From contig JBAVQS010000001.1 of assembly GCA_049694275.1 (NCBI GenBank), forward strand, positions 1 to 7,634: a stretch of DNA of 7,634 nt, given 5' to 3'. Position 1 is the first letter of the stretch, and every line of letters begins with the position of its first letter. A program made the translations under genes and the position numbers. This stretch comes from JBAVQS01 sp049694275 (lineage in GTDB: Bacteria; Chloroflexota; Anaerolineae; UBA4142; SHND01). This document shows, one piece after another, positions 1-4,727 of this stretch. The notes below the pieces were generated by a model. That model did no database searches. It was given only the letters and a program-made list of their open reading frames with translations, and was not told the origin of the DNA.

Positions 1-57
1 AACCGGTACAGCCGTTACGCCCGGCGTTTCGGCACTCGCACCGCCGGCGCAAAGTGT

Positions 58-121
58 GCACGATGTCGTTGGACTCCGCCAAGTTAACGAAATCGAAAAA
101 ATGAGCACGATGTCGTTGGAC
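58..121. repeat. 17-bp direct repeat, two copies 47 bp apart
   Basis: The 17-mer GCACGATGTCGTTGGAC occurs at 58-74 and again, exactly, at 105-121. Weaker similarity continues after each copy: both are followed within about 10-15 bases by an AGTT(A)ACGA-like stretch. The 47-bp spacing is not a multiple of three, so the copies fall in different reading frames, which argues against a repeat inside one protein. The second copy also forms a short hairpin, with TGTCGT at 111-116 pairing with ACGACA at 122-127. The role is unknown. It could be a regulatory site or a remnant of a mobile element lying outside the window. Confidence 0.6.
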
Positions 122-168
122 ACGACAGTTACGATGAGGAGAGCAGAGCATCTTTTCCGGAAATCAAT

Positions 169-447
169 CTAGTCTTCCGCCTTGGACGCCAGTTCCCGTT
201 TCGCCCCCGCAAATGCTGCTTCCTCTAGCTCGACGCGTTCGCGGATAATCCGCTCAAGCCACTCCTCCATCGTGGGTTGTCGGTGTAAGCGAGCCAGGAA
301 CGCGGCGCGTGCCACGAGCTCTGCCGGGATGGTCAAGGACGCTGGCGGCGCGGGGGTAACGTGGATAGTCTCGTCCCATGCGGAATCATCATTTGCCTGG
401 GAAACGACGATTCGGTCAATATTCTCGTCTGCAAGTCTCTTTTTCAT
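169..447 (-). CDS. Antitoxin-like protein with ribbon-helix-helix-like C-terminus, partner of BrnT-like toxin
   Basis: This is a 92-aa protein and the probable antitoxin of the toxin gene just upstream. It would neutralise the toxin and, if the helical region binds DNA, autoregulate the operon. The C-terminal half has a strand-helix-helix pattern: SLTIP, then a helix to about LARLHR, then MEEWLERIIRERVELEEAAF. This resembles the short strand and two helices of RHH/CopG-type antitoxins. The N-terminal part is charged and probably flexible, with a WDETIHV stretch, and may wrap the toxin. The start at 447 is chosen because AGGTGATC, an eight-base match to the 16S anti-SD, lies just ahead of it. 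A start at 474 (101 aa) would overlap the toxin gene by 13 nt but has only a weak AGG before it. The longer frame reaching back to 615 is toxin-gene sequence read in another frame. It is assigned by gene pairing and pattern, not by a diagnostic motif. Confidence 0.68.
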   Translation of the reverse strand: MKKRLADENIDRIVVSQANDDSAWDETIHVTPAPPASLTIPAELVARAAFLARLHRQPTMEEWLERIIRERVELEEAAFAGAKRELASKAED

Positions 448-449
448 AC

Positions 450-457
450 GATCACCT
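450..457 (-). promoter_or_regulatory. Shine-Dalgarno deciding the antitoxin start at 447
   Basis: Read on the minus strand, AGGTGATC follows the toxin stop codon (462-464) closely and sits 2 nt before an ATG at 447, with 7 nt between the AGG core and the ATG. This is far better than the context of the upstream ATG at 474. It allows translation to re-initiate on the antitoxin after the toxin. Confidence 0.6.
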
Positions 458-461
458 ATCT

Positions 462-713
462 CTAAATCTGCCATCCTGTAATGATACGGACGACCTGCCC
501 TGGCTTGAGTTGGAAGATGATCTTGAGCCTGCGCCCGCCAATTGTCCTGCCTATGAGTTGAAACCGGTCGTGAAATAACTTGTTGCGCCGGACAATAAAA
601 TCGTAAAAGAAGCACTCAATGGCCTCTTCGAACCTGACGCTGTGAGCGGCAAGTTCATCACGCTCAAAGTCATACTCAAAATCAGCAGGTGTGAACCTGT
701 GCCAATCGACCAT
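462..713 (-). CDS. BrnT-like type II toxin (putative ribonuclease)
   Basis: This 83-aa protein has the BrnT-family pattern: an N-terminal FEYDFERDELAAHSVRFEEAIECFF segment (residues 12-36), matching the family's W/Y-D-xxK-xxxNxxKHxVxFEEA region, then DRFQLIGRTIGGRRLKIIF and a final strand QVVRIITGWQI. BrnT toxins are small RelE-like ribonucleases that inhibit translation and are held inactive by the adjacent antitoxin. The usual family length is about 85-100 aa, so this copy is near full length though it ends early after the last strand. The family's common KHG is replaced by AHS, so catalytic competence is uncertain. The toxin precedes the antitoxin, the normal brnT-brnA order. The ATG at 713 has a weak AAGG 12 nt upstream. 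A DUF4258-type relative is the main alternative. Confidence 0.7.
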   Translation of the reverse strand: MVDWHRFTPADFEYDFERDELAAHSVRFEEAIECFFYDFIVRRNKLFHDRFQLIGRTIGGRRLKIIFQLKPGQVVRIITGWQI

Positions 714-735
714 TGTGAATCACAACCTTGTCTCA

Positions 736-744
736 AGTATACCA
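736..744 (-). promoter_or_regulatory. Extended -10 promoter of the toxin/antitoxin pair
   Basis: On the minus strand the sequence reads TGGTATACT: a TATACT -10 hexamer (5/6 match) directly preceded by the extended TGN element. No convincing -35 is seen at 16-18 bp. Standard geometry puts the first transcribed base near 729, a 16-nt leader that begins with the weak AAGG. The promoter is embedded in an AAGT-ATACC-ACTT inverted repeat (735-747 on the plus strand), a plausible operator for autorepression by the antitoxin. Confidence 0.5.
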
Positions 745-948
745 CTTAATTGAAACAGGAAACTGTCAGAAAGATCACGCTGTGCTTACCGAGACTCGCT
801 GCGCGTGGCATCCGCGATAAGGACAGGAGAGGGTTGGGTGCTTGAAATCAACCGAATCAATGCGGCTGGGCAAGGGGAGTGATACGGAAAAGATGATACG
901 CGGCGCTATACTTTTGCGTTCCGTGCTTGCTCGAAAAGATTTATCCGT
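745..948. other. Intergenic region without a convincing gene
   Basis: Together with the promoter before it and the terminator after it, this spans the gap between the toxin start and the SnoaL-like gene. A short plus-strand open frame from a TTG at 842 runs through the terminator and into the antisense of the next gene and is not credible. A TATACT on the plus strand at 907-912 could start a short RNA of about 65 nt ending at the terminator, but no -35 supports it. Confidence 0.5.
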
Positions 949-984
949 AAAAAAGGAGCGGGGCGTGAGCCCCGCTCTCTTTTT
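949..984 (-). terminator. Intrinsic terminator of the SnoaL-like gene (bidirectional)
   Basis: GAGCGGGGC (956-964) and GCCCCGCTC (969-977) form a perfect 9-bp GC-rich stem with a 4-nt GTGA loop. On the minus strand the stem is followed after CC by six T, 32 nt beyond the SnoaL-like stop codon, so it should terminate that transcript efficiently. On the plus strand it is followed by TCTTTTT, so it probably works in both directions. Confidence 0.88.
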
Positions 985-1015
985 ATTCCATTCTTCGGTG
1001 CAGGGGTTGCTGCCT

Positions 1016-1450
1016 TTACGCCGGAGGCTGGCCCGGCATAGGGATCACCCCGAGCTGTTGTAGCAATCCCAACGCATCAATGTTGACCCACCCTTCCGCA
1101 ATCCGGCTATCCTCAAAGCGAAAGACGACAATGCCCGGTACGACGCCACGCTTGCCGGTGGGCGGGATGCCCATGAACGGCCCGGTCTGTGTGGCTGTCG
1201 AGGTAAAGCGCCACACCACCCGGTCCCCTTCGGCGATCAACTCATCAGTCGAGAAATGCAGGTCGGGGAACCCGGTGAGAAACATCCCCACATACTGCTT
1301 GAGCGCCTCGCGCCCCTGCAGGGGCGGTTGCCCTGCATCATGCTGCACATAATCGGTCGTATAGAATTGGTCGGCAACGGCGGGGTTATGACTGTTCCAC
1401 CCTTCTTGAACCCAGCGGCGGACGATGGATTTGTTCTGTTCGGCTGACAT
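1016..1450 (-). CDS. SnoaL-like ester cyclase / NTF2-fold protein
   Basis: This 144-aa protein has the hallmarks of the SnoaL-like polyketide cyclase family: an N-terminal helix with WNSHNP (18-23), YVQHDAG (34-40), FPDLHFSTDELIAEGDRVV (61-79), ATQTGPFMGIPPTGK (86-100) and a C-terminal RIAEGWVNIDALGLLQQLG (116-134). It forms an alpha+beta barrel with a hydrophobic pocket. Characterised relatives catalyse aldol cyclisation or ester hydrolysis, but most environmental copies have no known substrate, and none can be assigned here. The start at 1450 is set by a perfect AGGAGG six bases upstream; the in-frame extension to 1591 crosses the promoter and the neighbouring terminator and is not real. 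Its length matches the family. It lies downstream of the HD-GYP/LuxR gene on the same strand, but that gene's terminator and a separate promoter suggest independent transcription. Confidence 0.9.
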   Translation of the reverse strand: MSAEQNKSIVRRWVQEGWNSHNPAVADQFYTTDYVQHDAGQPPLQGREALKQYVGMFLTGFPDLHFSTDELIAEGDRVVWRFTSTATQTGPFMGIPPTGKRGVVPGIVVFRFEDSRIAEGWVNIDALGLLQQLGVIPMPGQPPA

Positions 1451-1456
1451 CTCAAA

Positions 1457-1462
1457 CCTCCT
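1457..1462 (-). promoter_or_regulatory. Shine-Dalgarno AGGAGG deciding the SnoaL-like start
   Basis: A consensus AGGAGG on the minus strand lies six bases before the ATG at 1450. It fixes the start at the family-typical N-terminus MSAEQNK and excludes the 47-residue extension. Confidence 0.85.
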
Positions 1463-1493
1463 GAATGTGAATCTTGCGCTTGTGCTCAATCCT

Positions 1494-1523
1494 GTTGCTA
1501 CTATACCGCAACCGTTGCAACGG
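1494..1523 (-). promoter_or_regulatory. SnoaL-like gene promoter with GTTGC/GCAAC operator-like repeats
   Basis: On the minus strand TATAGT (plus-strand 1500-1505) is a good -10, giving a leader of about 43 nt; no clear -35 is seen. The -10 is bracketed by GTTGC (1494-1498) and GCAAC (1508-1512). Immediately beyond lies a perfect 12-bp palindrome CCGTTGCAACGG (1512-1523), which contains the same half-site. Repeated GTTGC half-sites around a promoter suggest a repressor- or activator-binding region, possibly for the neighbouring LuxR-type regulator. The regulator assignment is inference. Confidence 0.42.
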
Positions 1524-1548
1524 CGCATCGGGAGAACACCTGATTCTC

Positions 1549-1589
1549 TAAAAACAAAGATCCGCCTCCGCCGTGGGCGGAAACGGATC
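1549..1589 (-). terminator. Intrinsic terminator of the HD-GYP/LuxR gene
   Basis: GATCCG (1559-1564) pairs with CGGATC (1584-1589), and CCGCC (1568-1572) with GGCGG (1576-1580), around a 3-nt loop with one symmetric 3-nt internal loop. On the minus strand the hairpin is followed by TTTGTTTTTAG. It begins 25 nt past the stop codon of the regulator gene, the normal position for a factor-independent terminator. Confidence 0.82.
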
Positions 1590-1614
1590 ATCCTGGCCGA
1601 TACCTGCTTGTGCT

Positions 1615-3195
1615 TTAATCGGCGTCGCCGAGTAGCTGGTGCTCCATGGCAAAGAGCGTTGCGCCGGCGCGGGTCGAGACCCCGATCTTGGTATAGATGT
1701 GCTGCACGTGGCTGTCCACGGTCTTTGCCGAAATGACCAGTTCCGCCGCGATTTGCTTGAGGGTCCGCCCTCGCGCCAGCAAGCGCAGCACCTGTACCTC
1801 GCGCTCGCTCAAACCGGCGACCATTTCTTTGTGCGAGATGCGGACGCGATGCCCTGCCGCCGCGAGCACGTATGTCGCCGCATCGCTATCCAGTTTTCCA
1901 GAGCGTACCTGGCGTAGCAATTCCTTGCCTACTTCGTCGGGCATCAGCGCCGGGCGATAGGGCCGCGCCTCGGTGAGCGCATGATAGACATCGGCGGCGG
2001 CCAGAATGCGCGCCGCCGGCGATTGACTCATCGCGGGCAAGCCGCGATGATAGCCCGAGCGATCAAGCCGCTCGTGATGAAGCGAAGCCAGGGCGCCCAC
2101 TTTTGCCAGGCTGGCCGGCCGTGCGAGCACCCGCTCGGCATAATAAGTGTGCAATCGCACGCGCTCCCACTCCCGCTCCGTCAACGCCGTCTTCTTTTCC
2201 CAAACGCTTGACGAGATTCCTGTGCGGCCAATCTCTTTAACAAGCGCCGCACGGCTGAGGGTCGTCACCTCGGCCGCAGTCAGCCCGGCCTGCTGCGCTG
2301 CCTTTGCCGCCAACTCCGCCACGCCGCTCGAATGGGTCAGCGTAAAAGGCGATTTGATGTCCGCAAAGTCCGCAAGCGCGCGGCACGCATCATCAAACTG
2401 TGTCTCGGACAATGTCGCGTGCAGCCCCGGTTCCAAGTCAAGCACGGTCTCCCACGCGGGGTCCTGGTCCAGCCCCGCGCACAATTCGGCCGCATGTGCG
2501 CAAAAGACCTCCACGAGGCGCGGGGCATAGGCCGTGCCCTTGCGCTCCCGGGCCACATGCAGCGCCGCATCCAATCCGCTCAGCCGGTAAAAGAGTACCA
2601 GGTCCTGCGCCAGCGTGACGACGAGCACGGCCGGGGCAATAGTCTCGCCGCGCAGTCCATTCGGCATCCCCTTGCCATCCCAGCGCTCGTAGAGCTGGCC
2701 CAGCGCATAGACCACATCGGACGCAAAACCAAATCGCTCGGCAAGACGTTGGGCGACCTGGCAATGCCCGGAGAACATCGTCTTGAATTGGGAGGAAGCC
2801 ATCAGCCCGCGCCCAACGGCGCGCGCGATAGTCAATGCCGAAGCGCCCGCATTCGCCGCCTGGATCGCGTGAATGAGCGTGCTGACCACGGCGGACGGAT
2901 TGCCATTGTCGATTTGGGCGAACTCGGTACGCATCTGCTGTTCATCGCCGACGATCGAGGCGAACCAATCCGTTTCCGCGTTACAGCCAATGTAGCGGAG
3001 TAACGCCTGGTAATAGACCTCGCGCAACGCCTCCTCGCTATAGCCGCACTTGTCCGCAAGCCGCACGGCGAGCACGCACGCCGACAGCGCAAACTCCATC
3101 GGCTGCCCCATGCCCAGGTCTGTTGCGATAGAGAGCGCCGCCATCAGTTCCGCCAGCCGGACGCCCGAAGACACAAAAGTGTTTGCCACAGTCAT
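1615..3195 (-). CDS. Tandem degenerate HD-GYP protein with C-terminal LuxR-type HTH
   Basis: This 526-aa protein has three parts. Residues ~12-235 are an HD-GYP-like half: YYQALLRYIGC (61-71), SGHCQVAQRLAERFG (142-156) and LYERWDGKGMPNGLRGE (168-184). Residues ~284-450 are a second half: LTHSSGVAELA (286-296), LVKEIGR (318-324), HT (349-350), HHERLDRSGYHRG (373-385), AADVYHALTEARPYRPA (400-416). Residues ~456-522 are a LuxR-type HTH: GLSEREVQVLRLLARG, then QIAAELVISAKTVDSHVQHIYTKIGV. Canonical HD-GYP enzymes hydrolyse cyclic di-GMP using an HD metal pair and a GYP loop. Here HD reads KE (320-321), GYP reads GYH, and the first half has YI at the HD place, so catalysis is doubtful and a sensory, ligand-binding transcription factor is more likely. 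The start at 3195 fits family N-termini and the promoter; upstream in-frame ATGs at 3231 and 3237 lack a Shine-Dalgarno. It is cytoplasmic; no signal peptide or membrane segment is seen. Confidence 0.85.
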   Translation of the reverse strand: MTVANTFVSSGVRLAELMAALSIATDLGMGQPMEFALSACVLAVRLADKCGYSEEALREVYYQALLRYIGCNAETDWFASIVGDEQQMRTEFAQIDNGNPSAVVSTLIHAIQAANAGASALTIARAVGRGLMASSQFKTMFSGHCQVAQRLAERFGFASDVVYALGQLYERWDGKGMPNGLRGETIAPAVLVVTLAQDLVLFYRLSGLDAALHVARERKGTAYAPRLVEVFCAHAAELCAGLDQDPAWETVLDLEPGLHATLSETQFDDACRALADFADIKSPFTLTHSSGVAELAAKAAQQAGLTAAEVTTLSRAALVKEIGRTGISSSVWEKKTALTEREWERVRLHTYYAERVLARPASLAKVGALASLHHERLDRSGYHRGLPAMSQSPAARILAAADVYHALTEARPYRPALMPDEVGKELLRQVRSGKLDSDAATYVLAAAGHRVRISHKEMVAGLSEREVQVLRLLARGRTLKQIAAELVISAKTVDSHVQHIYTKIGVSTRAGATLFAMEHQLLGDAD

Positions 3196-3201
3196 ACGGC
3201 A

Positions 3202-3230
3202 AGTATAGCTGAAAGGGAGGCCCGCGTCCA
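3202..3230 (-). promoter_or_regulatory. Promoter of the HD-GYP/LuxR gene, predicting a leaderless mRNA
   Basis: On the minus strand TGGACG (3225-3230, 4/6 match to TTGACA) is followed after exactly 17 bp by TATACT (3202-3207, 5/6). Counting seven bases past the -10 puts the first transcribed base at 3195, the A of the chosen ATG. No Shine-Dalgarno lies between, consistent with a leaderless transcript. Confidence 0.5.
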
Positions 3231-3331
3231 TCGGCATGGCGCCGCCAACTTTCGCACCGTCGAAATATCCGCCTTGGCGTCGAGCGTACCGTCGCCTGGA
3301 TCTGCAAACTGGATCAAGTGCGGGAGACCAT

Positions 3332-3357
3332 CCCATTCCCGAGGATGCTGGAATGGG
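3332..3357. repeat. 8-bp inverted repeat upstream of the membrane-protein promoter
   Basis: CCCATTCC (3332-3339) and GGAATGGG (3350-3357) form a perfect inverted repeat with a 10-bp spacer. It lies between the divergent HD-GYP/LuxR and membrane-protein genes, about 30 bp upstream of the plus-strand -10. There is no T-run, so an operator is more likely than a terminator. The regulator is unknown. Confidence 0.4.
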
Positions 3358-3385
3358 TTATTCTAATCCGACGCAAATTATGTGG

Positions 3386-3393
3386 TATATAAT
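3386..3393 (+). promoter_or_regulatory. -10 element of the 242-aa membrane-protein gene
   Basis: A perfect TATAAT lies at 3388-3393, overlapped by a TGG-TATATA extended -10 reading (3383-3391). No good -35 is visible. The predicted start near 3400 gives a leader of about 73 nt that contains the hairpin at 3421-3456. Confidence 0.5.
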
Positions 3394-3420
3394 AGGGGCT
3401 ACATCGGGCTAACGGTGAGA

Positions 3421-3462
3421 TGACGTTTCTATATCGCGGGCGGCATGGAAACGTCAGGAGGT
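3421..3462 (+). promoter_or_regulatory. Leader hairpin abutting the Shine-Dalgarno
   Basis: TGACGTTTC (3421-3429) pairs perfectly with GAAACGTCA (3448-3456). The stem extends inward by U-G, A-U and U-A pairs to 12 bp around a 12-nt loop. The last paired base is the first A of the AGGAGGT ribosome-binding site (3456-3462), which sits 10 nt before the ATG at 3473. The position suggests control of translation or transcript stability. The same symmetry would also suit a DNA-binding protein. Confidence 0.5.
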
Positions 3463-3472
3463 CGATCCCAAA

Positions 3473-4201
3473 ATGAGCAGATGGAGCTGGATTCCGAGCG
3501 CCTTGGAGTTTGAGGACGCGCTGTTGTTCGTTTGGCTCGTCCTCGTCACGCCGCTGTTGCAATTCGTCTTCGGCGACGCGCTCCGTGGCTTGAACCTCGG
3601 CAATCTTAATCGTGACCTTCCGAATGGGCTTTGGCTCGGAATTCTCTTTCTGGTATCCACCCTGCTCGCGATTGTCTGCACACTCACGCGCGCCCCGGAC
3701 GAGAGACAGGCGGCCGTGATGATTACCGGCGCCCCGTTCGGGTATGCGCATTTGCCGATGCTCACTGCGACCGGCATTACGCTGTTCCTCGGTTTGGATT
3801 TGCTCGGGTTGGGCGATGCGGCGATAGGTTTGATGTGTCTCCTCTTCGGATTGTTCGTCGGCGTCGGCGTCATCTACAACCGCATGCCGGTGATTGATTA
3901 TTCTTTGCGCCGCATCCTCATGACCCCGTTCAGCATCCTGACCACGACCCTCTTTGTGTCATCCATCAATCCAATCTTTGCGAACGTCGACGCAAACGGC
4001 GTTTTGCAAATCGTTCAGACCGATTCCGGCCGCTTTGTGTTCGGCTTGCTTCTCGCCGGGGTTCTTTTCTACTATCTAATGTTCGTTTTCGCGCCGCGCC
4101 AGATTGCCGGCAGCGGCGGCGGATGGCTGCAGTGGGGAGCGCGCTTTGTGCTCTACCTGGTTGGGCTGATCTTGAACATCAGACTGCTGCAACTCGTCTG
4201 A
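3473..4201 (+). CDS. Multi-pass membrane protein of unknown function (242 aa)
   Basis: I do not recognise a family. The protein has about seven hydrophobic segments: residues ~16-34, 53-71, 94-112, 116-135, 150-168, 188-207 and 219-240. The short hydrophilic stretches include TRAPDERQA (72-80), YNRMPVIDYSLRR (135-147) and a loop FANVDANGVLQIVQTDSG (169-186). No signal peptide cleavage site, nucleotide-binding motif or clustered acidic/histidine residues point to an enzyme or transporter class. The ATG at 3473 follows AGGAGGT by 10 nt. The gene diverges from the HD-GYP/LuxR gene, with 277 bp between the starts. Its stop codon lies only 3 nt from that of the convergent ParB-like gene, with no terminator between, so the two transcripts should overlap at their 3' ends. 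Confidence 0.82.
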   Translation: MSRWSWIPSALEFEDALLFVWLVLVTPLLQFVFGDALRGLNLGNLNRDLPNGLWLGILFLVSTLLAIVCTLTRAPDERQAAVMITGAPFGYAHLPMLTATGITLFLGLDLLGLGDAAIGLMCLLFGLFVGVGVIYNRMPVIDYSLRRILMTPFSILTTTLFVSSINPIFANVDANGVLQIVQTDSGRFVFGLLLAGVLFYYLMFVFAPRQIAGSGGGWLQWGARFVLYLVGLILNIRLLQLV

Positions 4202-4204
4202 ACT

Positions 4205-4263
4205 CTACACGATTTTGCAAGGAATCAAAGCATCTTCATCAAAAGAGTAGACCGCGCATAATC
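4205..4263 (-). repeat. Copy 1 of a 59-bp repeat (3' end of the ParB-like gene)
   Basis: These 59 bases recur at 7576-7634 with one mismatch (4220 A versus 7591 T). The similarity begins at the stop codon and does not extend into the neighbouring membrane-protein genes. It runs to the window edge, so its full length is unknown. Confidence 0.95.
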
Positions 4264-4576
4264 GATGATATCCGTCCGCGATGATGACCTTGGCATTGCC
4301 GGAATCTCTGATCAAAAGGAGAGGCGACAATGCGTGCCCCGATTGTATTTTCTGTTGATCTTTTTCGACATGTGAATTGCTGATCCCGAGCAGCGATAAA
4401 CCGGACGCCCTGAAAATATCCTTTGCTTTGAACTTGGATAGGGATGCGCTCTGCAATTGACGCGCATAGGCAGCGGCTGCCTGTTCATCGTAGAGCAGGG
4501 ACAGGTACGACAGCGCCGCTGGATAGTCCTGTTCTTCAGAGTCGTTCAACCACTTGATTTCGACTGGACTCGACAT
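4205..4576 (-). CDS. Conserved hypothetical protein with ParB/Srx-like C-terminus (123 aa)
   Basis: The C-terminal half, LSPLLLIRDSGNAKVIIADGYHRLCAVYSFDEDALIPCKIV-type sequence at residues 83-123, has the strand - strand - DGYHR helix - acidic turn - strand order seen in the ParB/Srx (ParB-like nuclease N-terminal) fold, where the GxHR-like motif contacts a nucleotide or phosphate. The N-terminal half is helical and contains KAKDIFRASGLSLLG (50-64), a stretch conserved in a small uncharacterised family as I recall it. No function is established. The start at 4576 has AAAGG nine bases upstream. The gene lies downstream of the J-domain gene on the same strand with a 144-bp gap holding its own promoter candidate, and is convergent with a membrane protein at 3 nt. 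A near-identical 3' end recurs at the window end. Whether it binds DNA, binds CTP, or neither is unknown. Confidence 0.78.
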   Translation of the reverse strand: MSSPVEIKWLNDSEEQDYPAALSYLSLLYDEQAAAAYARQLQSASLSKFKAKDIFRASGLSLLGISNSHVEKDQQKIQSGHALSPLLLIRDSGNAKVIIADGYHRLCAVYSFDEDALIPCKIV

Positions 4577-4651
4577 TCTCCGTTACCTTTCTCGTTCAGG
4601 GGAACTCACCCGTCCGTTCTCGACGGTTGCCGCGTGCATGAGGAGATTCAA

Positions 4652-4666
4652 GAACGCGGCGCGTTC
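4652..4666. promoter_or_regulatory. Palindromic operator-like site before the ParB-like gene
   Basis: GAACGCG-G-CGCGTTC is a perfect 7-bp inverted repeat with a single central base. It lies about 6-20 bp downstream of the predicted transcription start of the ParB-like gene, a typical repressor position. The binding protein is unknown; the ParB-like protein itself is one possibility. Confidence 0.42.
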
Positions 4667-4678
4667 CACCGACTGGAA

Positions 4679-4706
4679 AAGATATACCCGTATCCCAAGA
4701 TGCCAA
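4679..4706 (-). promoter_or_regulatory. Candidate promoter of the ParB-like gene
   Basis: On the minus strand TTGGCA (4701-4706, 5/6 match) is followed after 16 bp by TATCTT (4679-4684, 4/6). Transcription would begin near 4672, giving a leader of about 95 nt. The -35 overlaps the hairpin at the end of the J-domain gene, so the two genes can be transcribed separately. Confidence 0.4.
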
Positions 4707-4727
4707 TAACTCGGCTGAGGTTATTGG
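4703..4727 (-). terminator. Hairpin at the stop codon of the J-domain gene, weak terminator candidate
   Basis: CCAATAAC (4703-4710) and GTTATTGG (4720-4727) form a perfect 8-bp stem with a 9-nt loop. The TAA stop of the J-domain gene (4721-4723) lies inside the stem. No T-run follows on the minus strand, so it is not a classical intrinsic terminator; transcript stabilisation or partial termination is possible. Confidence 0.35.

Noticed and set aside
2..172. Plus-strand open frame entering from the window edge and stopping at 170-172
   Set aside because: No recognisable protein. It contains the 17-bp repeat in two different phases, and its end merely overlaps the antitoxin stop. It could be a gene tail, but nothing supports it.
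475..615. 47-residue N-terminal extension of the antitoxin frame
   Set aside because: This is the toxin gene read in another frame; strong start signals lie at 447, with 474 as the alternative.
842..1063. 73-aa plus-strand open frame
   Set aside because: It runs through a strong terminator and into the antisense of the SnoaL-like gene, with a TTG start and no family resemblance.
2332..3003. 223-aa plus-strand open frame antisense to the regulator
   Set aside because: This is a shadow of a GC-rich coding gene. Its Arg/Gln-rich composition resembles no protein, and the minus-strand gene has clear domains.
3196..3336. Longer N-terminus for the HD-GYP/LuxR protein
   Set aside because: It crosses the promoter, has no Shine-Dalgarno before its ATGs, and adds low-complexity Arg/Gly-rich sequence.
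3454..3873. Minus-strand open frames antisense to the 242-aa membrane protein
   Set aside because: The plus-strand frame has a consensus ribosome-binding site and clear hydrophobic segments; the antisense frames do not.
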